The position numbers and the translations under genes were made by a program. From Verrucomicrobiia bacterium (GTDB taxonomy: Bacteria; Verrucomicrobiota; Verrucomicrobiia; Verrucomicrobiales; DEV007), in contig JAGROX010000058.1 in the NCBI GenBank assembly GCA_020440025.1, positions 7,122-59,645 on the forward strand: a stretch of DNA of 52,524 bases, given 5' to 3'. The notes below the pieces were generated by a model. It worked only from the letters and a program-made list of their open reading frames with translations, did not search any database and was not told where the DNA came from. This document shows positions 1-7,340 of this stretch, one piece after another (the stretch's first letter is position 1; each line of letters begins with the position of its first letter).

Positions 1-1884
1 GCTCTCGGCAAAGTAGCCGGCCAAGACCCCGCCGCCCCAGAGTTCCACCCGGAAAAAGGGTCCGGACGCATCCGGGGTGAGACCATCCGCCGCGGTCTGA
101 TTCACCAGCCGGCGAATTTCCTGTGGAGCCAATTCCACGGTTTCGCTGTGAGTCAGCACGTGAAGCGGCGAGCTTCCGACCTCGCCCACGATTCGCTGAT
201 TTCCGGCGGCGAGCACGTATGGCTGCAATGCTGGCGGGGGACCATCCGCATCGCTCCCAAAATCGTTGAAACCGGAACTCGCCTGCGGATTTTTCTTCGC
301 CTCTTCGGCGCGCTCCATCGCTGTCCGGGTCACGATGGTTCGGACCTGGGCGGACTCCAGATCGTAGTCGCCGAAGGATTCGGAACTCAGGCGCAGTGGA
401 TCGCCCGACAGGAAGAGATAGCAGCGGGTGCCGTTCTTGAATTCCACGTAGTGACCGACCGGTTCGGCTTCCATCGGTGCCAACCAGACGATGTCATCCA
501 TCGAAAAATCCAACACGCCCCACGGTGTCATGCCCTTGAGCATGGTATTCGAACCGGTCTTGGCCGCCAATCGATCACCTCCGTGAGTTTCCACCATCGC
601 TACCACGTCAGCGCTCCACTGGCCATCATTGTCTTCCTTCGCTTTCACCAGTCGATCCAAGCTTGGAATTTCCAACTTCATCTTTCCCCCACTCGACATC
701 GCGAAACGCAAATCCTCCGCCTCGATCTCGCCCGTCAGGACCTGGCCATCCCGCAAAAACAGACGGGACACATCGCGTCGACCACGGTTGCCACCGACCA
801 CGGCCGCAACCGATTCAAAGGGCACCGTGGCTTCGCCAAACTCGGTCACGATCTTTACCGGACCGCTGGCCGCCGTGCCGACCAGTCGAGTCCGATCACC
901 CAAAGCCAACACATCGCGGCGTCCCCGAACCACACCGAGGGCTTCCACCGATGTCCCGCTCAGAATGGCGGCCCCGGACAGGTCGCTGCCGCCGTCGGCA
1001 TTGATGATCAGTGGTCGAAACTCCCGCGGCACGGTGCTCATCAGTCGCTCCAACGCCACCGGACGAAACACCCGCGCCAGCGCCTGACGATCAAACTCGC
1101 GCGGCGTTGGCAATTGCGCCACCGCATGGGAAATGACGACCGTCTGACCGGCGGGAATCGTCAGGTTGTATTGAAAGGTCAGCCCGTATTTGTTCTGACT
1201 GGAGATCGTCGGCTTCACCGGACTCTTGGGACCGGCCAGGGTGAAAAGGAAGGCGCGGTTGGATTGATTCGATCCCGGCGTCACCAGAATCGCGCTCTCA
1301 CGCTGACCGAGATTGGTCACGCCGCTGTTTCCCTGATCGGTGAGATAGGTCTTGTAGTTGCCTGAGAAATTTGTCCGCAGCCCCACGCTCACGGTCACCG
1401 GATTGGCGTTTCCGTTGGTCATGACCTCTAGATATCGCAGGGCCCCTTCCCGTTCCATCACCCGGATGCGACGCAGCACCTGCAGCCCCATCAGGCTGGT
1501 ATTCGGTCGGTTCACGAGAACAAACTCGCTACCATCCGCCGTCATCATCGGCTGATAGGTGTAAAATTGCTGATTGTTGATCAGCAGGGTCAGCCCGCTG
1601 TTCACCATCGAGTTCCCGACGCGACCGAGGGTGCCGTTTTGCTCAATATTCCAGCTGTTCCCCTGCTTGTCGGTGACGATGTTCATCGCCGCCGGAACCA
1701 GTTTTTCGCCGCGCACGCTGGGAATGGAACCGGGAGCGCCACCGCCAACTCCGCCACCGGGCGTGATCTGAATCTGCCCCAAGGCCGATGGTTCGCACAG
1801 CACAGCAAGAATCACTAAGACCGCCGAGACAGAGGCCGCACGAAGCTGAGAGGGATTCGGAGATGGCACTCTCATGGCGTTCAT
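1..1884 (-). CDS. Secreted protein of unknown function, C-terminus cut by window edge
   Basis: An open frame of 628 codons runs from ATG at 1884 to the left edge without a stop. The N-terminus has a hydrophobic stretch ending near CEPSALGQ, which looks like a signal peptide (cleavage near residue 37), followed by a Gly/Pro linker. The middle and C-terminal parts contain short beta-rich segments of the form FLRDGQVLTGEI and TPWGVLDF, matched by equivalent segments in the upstream neighbour (FLRDGRVWSGAV, TPWGEDEV). The two proteins are therefore paralogues. The ATG overlaps the neighbour's stop (ATGA), so translation is probably coupled. By alignment to the neighbour only about 25 residues are missing. 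I recognise no enzymatic motif; an envelope or surface role is inference. Confidence 0.85.
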   Translation of the reverse strand, partial: MNAMRVPSPNPSQLRAASVSAVLVILAVLCEPSALGQIQITPGGGVGGGAPGSIPSVRGEKLVPAAMNIVTDKQGNSWNIEQNGTLGRVGNSMVNSGLTLLINNQQFYTYQPMMTADGSEFVLVNRPNTSLMGLQVLRRIRVMEREGALRYLEVMTNGNANPVTVSVGLRTNFSGNYKTYLTDQGNSGVTNLGQRESAILVTPGSNQSNRAFLFTLAGPKSPVKPTISSQNKYGLTFQYNLTIPAGQTVVISHAVAQLPTPREFDRQALARVFRPVALERLMSTVPREFRPLIINADGGSDLSGAAILSGTSVEALGVVRGRRDVLALGDRTRLVGTAASGPVKIVTEFGEATVPFESVAAVVGGNRGRRDVSRLFLRDGQVLTGEIEAEDLRFAMSSGGKMKLEIPSLDRLVKAKEDNDGQWSADVVAMVETHGGDRLAAKTGSNTMLKGMTPWGVLDFSMDDIVWLAPMEAEPVGHYVEFKNGTRCYLFLSGDPLRLSSESFGDYDLESAQVRTIVTRTAMERAEEAKKNPQASSGFNDFGSDADGPPPALQPYVLAAGNQRIVGEVGSSPLHVLTHSETVELAPQEIRRLVNQTAADGLTPDASGPFFRVELWGGGVLAGYFAES

Positions 1885-3854
1885 GCAGCGGGCGATTTTC
1901 CTTTCCGATAGGCGATGAAGTGATTCGCCGGCACCCGCCAGCGTTTCTCGCCGCTCACAATGATGAAAAGTCGTTCCCTCAATCTTCCCGTCAGCAATTC
2001 GCCGCCGTTGAGCTCGATTTCAAAACTCGGTGACGCCTCGGAATCCGAATCCAAGGCCCGTCGCATGGAAACGATCTCGGCGGGATCGATCGGCGTCACC
2101 GCCGCGCCCGATACCAGATTCAGCGATTCCATCGCCAACGTTCCGCTCAGCAGATTGTTTCCCGAAAGCAGCACCGCCGACTCGGGAAGTTCGCCACCTG
2201 ACGAAGAGGCGGCATCATCGAGATCAAACCACTCGTCCACCATGTCACCTCCCGCCTTCCCCATCCGATGACCCGGCTGCCAGGCACCCGACACCGTGAC
2301 CGGGGAGATCACCATGGCCTCGGCTCCACTTTCGGCGCCCACCTCGTGCCAGGTCAGATCACTGCTTCCCAGGAAAACCGTCAGCAAGGAACCATCGTCC
2401 CGCAACAGGCGAAACCGTGGTGCCACCGATCCCGTCGCATAGTGAAGTTCCCGCAACGATTTCAGCGGCACCTCATCTTCTCCCCATGGCGTCAGCACCT
2501 TGAGCGCGGCACTCTCACCACCGATCGCCAGCACGTCGCCGGTTCGCAATTCCACAAACAGCCCGGCCCTATCCGTGGGTCGCCCGTCATCGGCTCCGAC
2601 CCTCAGCATCAGCAGGTTCAATTCCTCGGGACGCAGTTCTTCTACCTCCCAGCCTTCGGCAATTTTCATCGTCAAATCCGTGGCCGTCACTGCGCCCGAC
2701 CAGACCCGGCCATCGCGCAAAAACACCCGAGGCGTCCGCCCGAGTCCACCGCCACCCTGAATCGCCGCCACTTTGGCAATGCTGGTCTCGTGTTCGCCCC
2801 AGGCCGTTTTCACCCGCAGTGTCGCCTTCTCATTCACCACGCCCGCCAGCTGATTTTCCGGGGAAATCCACAGCACATCGTCGCTTCGCCGCACCACGCC
2901 CAGCGGTTCCAGCACTGCGTTCAGGCTCACCATTCCCTCGAGATCGAAGGGCTGGGTCCCGGCCTTAGGAAAGGACTGAGCATCGAAATTTCGAATCGAG
3001 GCCACCAGATCATCGGCGACTCTCGGATCGATCAGTTGGCGACGTTGATAGAGCGGACGCAGCGCATCCTCGGCGTCGCCGGGCACCTGCAAATTTCGCT
3101 GCACCACCCAGTGAAGGAGCGCGGCCTTTTTCCCCGGCTCGATGTCGAGATCGTAGCTGAAGGTCAGCTCTCTCAGGTTGGAAGAATAGGAAATCATCGG
3201 TGCCTGCGCGTCGCGTTCGCTGGAGGTGACGAACAAGGTGTCGTGACGGCCTTCGGACGTGCCAAATTTCACCAGTACTCCGAAGTCGCGTGGCCCCAGT
3301 CCCGAACCCGGACTTGCTCCGAGGATACGCCCCTCGCTTCCATGCAGATCCTGCCACGGATTCTGATAGGCCGTTTTCAGATCAATCCGATACGTGATGC
3401 GCCGCGCCGTCTTGTTCTCAAAAGTATCCAGCACCCGCACCGCCGAGCGATCCCGGTCGAACCACACATCGCGCACCACCTTCAGATCGGCCAGATCCTG
3501 TCCGAGTTCGACATGAGCCCCCTCGTCGTTGGGTTCTCCCCCGTCGAAACGCTGACCCGAATCTGCGGCAAAGGCCTGGCCCTTGATGAATAGGGCCAGC
3601 GCCGCCTGGAAATAGGACGTGTCTCCCGAGCCCAGACCGCCGGACTTCGTCAGTTGCCAGAGAAAGCCCTCGCCATCCTGCCAGAGTTCGAAATTCTGGG
3701 GAATCTCCTGAAGCTTGACCGCCTCCTCCTGGGCCGAAACTACCGGCAGGGTCAACACCGCCAAAAGCCCCGCCACCGCCCCGCGCGACCACGACGTCAG
3801 ACGTCGTCCGGGTCGAGATCGGTTTCTTTGAGGTTTCGGGAGTGTCGGGGCCAC
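1881..3854 (-). CDS. Secreted protein of unknown function, paralogue of the downstream gene
   Basis: 657 residues from a GTG start at 3854; no in-frame ATG lies close by. The N-terminus is long, Arg-rich (PGRR) and followed by a hydrophobic run ending VVSAQE, typical of an exported protein (cleavage near residue 41). Residues about 80-260 form a beta-rich domain mentioning no known active site. Residues about 310-640 carry repeated short modules (FLRDGRVWSGAV, TPWGEDEV, LLSGNNLLSGTL) that recur in the same order in the next gene. The C-terminus is basic (YRKGKSPAA). Its stop overlaps the next start by 4 nt, so the two are an operon. Function unknown; the duplicated layout suggests two related envelope or extracellular proteins working together. 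Confidence 0.85.
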   Translation of the reverse strand: MAPTLPKPQRNRSRPGRRLTSWSRGAVAGLLAVLTLPVVSAQEEAVKLQEIPQNFELWQDGEGFLWQLTKSGGLGSGDTSYFQAALALFIKGQAFAADSGQRFDGGEPNDEGAHVELGQDLADLKVVRDVWFDRDRSAVRVLDTFENKTARRITYRIDLKTAYQNPWQDLHGSEGRILGASPGSGLGPRDFGVLVKFGTSEGRHDTLFVTSSERDAQAPMISYSSNLRELTFSYDLDIEPGKKAALLHWVVQRNLQVPGDAEDALRPLYQRRQLIDPRVADDLVASIRNFDAQSFPKAGTQPFDLEGMVSLNAVLEPLGVVRRSDDVLWISPENQLAGVVNEKATLRVKTAWGEHETSIAKVAAIQGGGGLGRTPRVFLRDGRVWSGAVTATDLTMKIAEGWEVEELRPEELNLLMLRVGADDGRPTDRAGLFVELRTGDVLAIGGESAALKVLTPWGEDEVPLKSLRELHYATGSVAPRFRLLRDDGSLLTVFLGSSDLTWHEVGAESGAEAMVISPVTVSGAWQPGHRMGKAGGDMVDEWFDLDDAASSSGGELPESAVLLSGNNLLSGTLAMESLNLVSGAAVTPIDPAEIVSMRRALDSDSEASPSFEIELNGGELLTGRLRERLFIIVSGEKRWRVPANHFIAYRKGKSPAA

Positions 3855-3944
3855 GATGATGACTACAGTAAACAGGATGGAGCCGCAAAGAAAACCCCAA
3901 TCCCACCCCTGGTGGCAATCCCTGATTCGCGCCGCGCGCGGTTT

Positions 3945-4721
3945 TCAGAGTTTCAACGCTTCAATCAACTCCTGGTTTAAATCCAAAAGGCGCTCGTGGA
4001 GGTTCTGACGCTCGATCCGGGTCAGGTGACCATCGCGCTTGTAATAGCTCTCAAAACGCTCCAGGCGTGCCGCTGAAAGTCGCAGAGCCCCGAGTTCGCC
4101 TCGACTCAGCGAGCGACAGTGACTTCCGAATTGCAGCATCTCCTCGACCCAGAGTTGATGCCCTTTCACCATTGGCGTTCGCACGCATTCAGGCACCATC
4201 GCCAGCGATTGCGAATTTTCGCCGAGCTCGGCCTGCAATTCTTCCAACGCCAGGATGATCACATCGCCATACTCCTGAGCCGGATTTGGCCGACGCTGCC
4301 AGTCATAGGCCTTGGCGAGCAGTTGTCGATGCACGTCCAACAACTCGCGTCCGTAGCACATCGTGATACGATCATCCACGATCGCCGTCACGATGGTGGA
4401 GTAATTCTGCGAAAACAGCGCCCGATGGCGTTCCGGCAACCCTTCGCCTCGCATCTTGCGTTCGTGCAGCAGCATCTGCTCCTGAATGGCACTCAGGCCC
4501 GCGATCGCATCCTTGTGACGCCAAGAGATGATGGGGATTTCCCGAACGATGTCGTTCAGGGTGGAGTCGTGCGTCATCGCCACTCCCACAAAGGGATCTG
4601 ACGACAGTGAAGTCGACGACCCAGCGGCAAAGCTGGTGCCGGAAGAGAGCAAAATGGCAGAACCGGCACAGAGCGCGGCGGTGAAGAAGCGAGCGATTGG
4701 AGGAGATGGAATCAGGTTCAT
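3945..4721 (-). CDS. Secreted protein of unknown function
   Basis: 258 residues from ATG at 4721. A clear signal peptide (basic start, hydrophobic core RFFTAALCAGSAILL, cleavage near SFAAG) is followed by a mostly alpha-helical, charged mature part rich in Leu, Glu and Arg. I see no catalytic motif, no heme motif and no membrane segment besides the signal. It precedes the two paralogous secreted proteins with a 90-nt gap and may be cotranscribed with them. The upstream region (4722-4947) is shared with the divergent membrane-protein gene and holds a long inverted repeat. I do not recognise the family. Confidence 0.8.
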   Translation of the reverse strand: MNLIPSPPIARFFTAALCAGSAILLSSGTSFAAGSSTSLSSDPFVGVAMTHDSTLNDIVREIPIISWRHKDAIAGLSAIQEQMLLHERKMRGEGLPERHRALFSQNYSTIVTAIVDDRITMCYGRELLDVHRQLLAKAYDWQRRPNPAQEYGDVIILALEELQAELGENSQSLAMVPECVRTPMVKGHQLWVEEMLQFGSHCRSLSRGELGALRLSAARLERFESYYKRDGHLTRIERQNLHERLLDLNQELIEALKL

Positions 4722-4768
4722 GGCAGGTAGAAGTGAGATTCAAGTTCGCCCTCATCCTGTCTCTTAAT

Positions 4769-4813
4769 TTTCATAATTGCAATGCTTTTTTGATAAGTTT
4801 CGCAATTATGAAA
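4769..4813. promoter_or_regulatory. Perfect 12-bp inverted repeat in divergent intergenic region
   Basis: The arms TTTCATAATTGC (4769-4780) and GCAATTATGAAA (4802-4813) are exact reverse complements separated by 21 nt. The element lies in an AT-rich stretch between the divergently transcribed genes starting at 4721 and 4948, 48 nt from the first and 135 nt from the second. Half-sites about 33 nt centre to centre, or three helical turns, would suit a dimeric regulator. No T-tract follows, so a terminator is less likely. The regulator is unknown. Confidence 0.5.
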
Positions 4814-4889
4814 CTTCACGGTTTCCTCCTGTTTTTGAGTTGGCCTCCTTTTGGATTCCTCATATTTCGCCCTTTCCATCTCCCGTCAG

Positions 4890-4918
4890 TTGACTACCCT
4901 TGGAGACGCTCGCATTTT
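4890..4918 (+). promoter_or_regulatory. Weak sigma-70-like promoter candidate
   Basis: TTGACT at 4890-4895 is a good -35 box. With a 17-nt spacer the -10 position reads CATTTT, which is poor. It would place transcription start about 25 nt before the ATG at 4948. This is position and similarity only. Confidence 0.25.
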
Positions 4919-4947
4919 CATTCATCGTTCGTCACACCCCATCAGCC

Positions 4948-5325
4948 ATGTCTCCCGAATTTTATAAGATCATCCACGTCATCGGTCTCATCTGCCTGTT
5001 CACCGGCATCGGCGGATTTCTCACCTACGGAAACGACCAGCAACCCCGAATGAAAATGGTCGCCATCCTGCATGGTGCCGGCTTGCTGCTTCTCCTCATC
5101 TCCGGTTTCGGCATGCAGGCGAAACTCGGGATCGGCTTCCCCATCTGGATCGTCATCAAAGTCATGCTCTGGGTCAGTCTCGGCTCCCTCCTCATGCTCG
5201 CCAAACGCGGCGTGCTCGCTCCCCGCAATGCCATCCTCGTCGGTCTGCTCATCGGCTTCGTCTCCGCCTACATCGGCCTGACCTGGAAATACGGCTTCAG
5301 CATTCCCGCCGCCATCGCGGGCTGA
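4948..5325 (+). CDS. Small integral membrane protein, four predicted helices
   Basis: 125 residues. The frame is open upstream to 4900, but ATG 4948 (MSPEFYKII) fits best because the first helix begins immediately after it. Four hydrophobic segments cover about residues 5-25, 36-55, 64-86 and 93-115, with short polar loops (YGNDQQPRMK, AKRG). The general look resembles small four-helix proteins of the SirB-like type, but I cannot assign a family with confidence. It stands alone: the upstream gene is divergent, and a block of hairpin repeats follows before the next gene on the same strand. Confidence 0.8.
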   Translation: MSPEFYKIIHVIGLICLFTGIGGFLTYGNDQQPRMKMVAILHGAGLLLLLISGFGMQAKLGIGFPIWIVIKVMLWVSLGSLLMLAKRGVLAPRNAILVGLLIGFVSAYIGLTWKYGFSIPAAIAG

Positions 5326-5343
5326 TCATCTCCTCCTCCGTAG

Positions 5344-5391
5344 CATGGCTTTCCCAAGCCATGCCCCTCCTCGTGGGATTCCCATCCCGCG
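5344..5391. repeat. Twin hairpin repeats with identical TCCC loops
   Basis: The first hairpin has arms CATGGCTT (5344-5351) and AAGCCATG (5356-5363), perfectly complementary, with loop TCCC. The second has CGTGGGAT (5372-5379) and ATCCCGCG (5384-5391), one mismatch, also with loop TCCC. They lie just after the membrane-protein gene and directly before a copy of the dispersed repeat at 5399. They may end transcription or be members of a mobile palindromic repeat family. Confidence 0.6.
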
Positions 5392-5398
5392 AGAGTCC

Positions 5399-5445
5399 AC
5401 CCGGCCACCGGCACTCAAGGGACTGAGCGCCCTAAGCGCCCTACC
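5399..5445 (+). repeat. Dispersed intergenic repeat, copy 1
   Basis: The core CCACCGGC(A)CTCAAGGGACTGAG followed by GCCCTA is shared with copies at 45044-45084 and 49436-49477 (minus) and, more weakly, 17086-17135. This copy has a small internal duplication (GCGCCCTAA then GCGCCCTAC). All copies are intergenic. Confidence 0.65.
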
Positions 5446-5593
5446 TTCCTGAAAAAGGTGAGGTCAGGTAAGTCTCTCCCTGAATCCCAGTTCCCGATTC
5501 CCAATTCCTGCTTCCCCTCCCTCACGCCAAGACGTGCCCTCTTCACGACCGATTGCGTTTTGCAGGCCCTGCTTTTTCTGCTTCGCTTTCAAC

Positions 5594-6940
5594 GTGAAAT
5601 CCCCGTCTCTCTTCAGCCTCGCTCTTCTCGGCCTTTGCCTGCCCTTCGCCGCATCCGCCGACATCCATCCTTGGCCACAGTTCCGGGGTCCCGATGGCAA
5701 TGGCATCGCCTCCGCCGATGACGTGCCTTTGCGCTTCAGCGAAAGCGAAAACATCGCCTGGAAAACGTCCGTTCCCGGCAAAGGCTGGTCTTCACCCGTC
5801 GTCACCGACAAGGGCAAGATCTGGCTGACGACCGCCATCGAGGTCATGCCGACCGAGGAGGAACGAGAGAAGATGCTCACCGCCACCGGCGAAGATCCCA
5901 AGACCTTCAAGGCCCGTCAGATCGCCAAGAACATCAAGCTCCAGGTGCTGGAACTCGATCTTAAGACCGGCAAAATCGAACGCACCATCGACCTCATCAC
6001 CGTCGATGCGCCGGACGCCATTCATGCCCTGAACAGCTACGCCTCGCCGACTCCGGTCCTCGATGGCGACCGACTCTTCTGTCACTTCGGCACCTACGGC
6101 ACGCTTTGTCTGGACACCACGACCGGCGCGACGGTCTGGAGTCAAAAATTCCCCCTGGAACACAGCGTCGGCCCCGGCAGCTCGCCCTTCATCGATGGCG
6201 ATCGACTCATCCTCATCAACGATGGCGTTGATCAGCAATATGTCATCGCTCTCGACAAGAACACCGGCGAAACCCTTTGGAAAACCGATCGCCCCGAGAT
6301 GCGTGCCGAGAAGGGCGATCAGAAAAAGGCCTACTGCACCCCCATCGCCATCACCGACAAAACCGGACGTCACCAACTCGTCTGCATGGGTTCCCAGTGG
6401 CTCGTCAGTTATGATCCCGCCACCGGCAAGGAACTCTGGCGTCTCGATCACGGCAGCGGATTCTCGGTCGTTCCCCGTCCCATCTACGATGAGAAAAATG
6501 GGCTCGTGTTCATTTCCACCGGCTTCGGTAAACCCGAACTCTGGGCTGTGAGACCCGACGGCACTGGCGACATCACCGACCAGCCCGATCAGGTCGCGTG
6601 GAAGGAATCCAAGCGCATTCCCGCCAAGCCCAGCCCCCTGCTCATCGGCGATGAACTCTTCGTCATTCAGGACGGAGGCATCGGCACCTCTTTCGACGCC
6701 GCCACCGGGGCCATTCACTGGACCGAGCGCATCCCCGGCAACTACTCCGCATCGCCCCTGCTCGCCAACGGTCGTATCTACCTCGCCAACCAGGAGGGCA
6801 TGGTCACCGTCATCGCTCCCGGCAAGACCTTCCAAGTTCTCGCCGAGAACCAACTCGACGGCCAGCTCATGGCGTCCCCTGTCGCACTGGATGGAACCTT
6901 GCTGATTCGTTCCGATTCGGCGATCTATCGAATTCAATAG
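5594..6940 (+). CDS. Secreted PQQ-like beta-propeller protein
   Basis: 448 residues from GTG 5594, chosen because MKSPSLFSLALLGLCLPF starts a standard signal peptide ending AASA; GTG 5534 in the same frame is an alternative. The mature protein opens with WPQFRGPDGNGIA, the usual entry to PQQ-like quinoprotein-alcohol-dehydrogenase-fold proteins in this phylum, and has recurring propeller blade motifs such as LDLKTGKIERT, LDKNTGETLWKT, YDPATGKELWR, FDAATGAIHW. This fold is shared with BamB and with quinoprotein dehydrogenases. There is no cytochrome domain. I see no clear set of PQQ-binding catalytic residues, so a structural or binding role is as likely as redox activity. Periplasmic or extracellular. 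Confidence 0.85.
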   Translation: MKSPSLFSLALLGLCLPFAASADIHPWPQFRGPDGNGIASADDVPLRFSESENIAWKTSVPGKGWSSPVVTDKGKIWLTTAIEVMPTEEEREKMLTATGEDPKTFKARQIAKNIKLQVLELDLKTGKIERTIDLITVDAPDAIHALNSYASPTPVLDGDRLFCHFGTYGTLCLDTTTGATVWSQKFPLEHSVGPGSSPFIDGDRLILINDGVDQQYVIALDKNTGETLWKTDRPEMRAEKGDQKKAYCTPIAITDKTGRHQLVCMGSQWLVSYDPATGKELWRLDHGSGFSVVPRPIYDEKNGLVFISTGFGKPELWAVRPDGTGDITDQPDQVAWKESKRIPAKPSPLLIGDELFVIQDGGIGTSFDAATGAIHWTERIPGNYSASPLLANGRIYLANQEGMVTVIAPGKTFQVLAENQLDGQLMASPVALDGTLLIRSDSAIYRIQ

Positions 6941-7243
6941 TCAGGTTGACGGACTCGTCGAGGCCTTCTCGGCAAATTGGTCCAGTCACGTTTCGCCGTG
7001 GGCGCAGAGATTTCCTCCTTCCCAGTTGGCGCGCCGATCTCGATTTCATCGGCATCGAGATGCCCCGCCCGACCACCACGTTTCGCGGCCAACTTGCGAC
7101 GAGCCCTTTCGATGAGGATGCGCCGCATCATCCTTGCAGGTGGCGAGCAGACTTTCCTCGCGGGCTTCAGGCGGAAGATCCATAACCACGCCGAAAATTG
7201 TTTCAGCCCGATTCGGCGGCGTCGCAGGCATGGAAGTGTTCAT
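6934..7243 (-). pseudogene. Chimeric relic: kinase N-terminus joined to ECF sigma fragment
   Basis: Two short minus-strand frames in different phases carry recognisable fragments. From ATG 7243 the peptide includes AETIFGVVMDLPPEAREESL and CKDDAA, the standard opening of ECF-linked serine/threonine kinases. Near 7131 the other frame begins MRRILIERARRKLAAKRGG, the sigma region of Planctomycetes/Verrucomicrobia-type ECF factors, then skips to APTAKRDWT, equivalent to the end of the sigma-4 helix-turn-helix. Most of region 4 is missing and the order kinase-then-sigma is the reverse of the usual one. No intact product is possible. It occupies most of the 400-nt gap between the propeller gene and the potassium transporter, and its 3' end touches the propeller stop. 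Confidence 0.5.
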
Positions 7244-7340
7244 TCAATCGATTCATGCGAGATCCGGCAACGAAAAGGATCATCGAATTGCGAATAAGAT
7301 CAGGAAGACACGACCAACATCCCTCCCCGGCCCCTGACAG

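Noticed and set aside
148-1365. A 405-codon plus-strand open frame and several shorter ones on the left
   Set aside because: The translation is rich in His, Arg and Gln without domain logic, and the opposite strand carries a coherent exported protein paralogous to its neighbour.
2268-3593. A 441-codon plus-strand open frame
   Set aside because: It lies opposite the secreted paralogue at 1881-3854; its composition is that of an antisense shadow.
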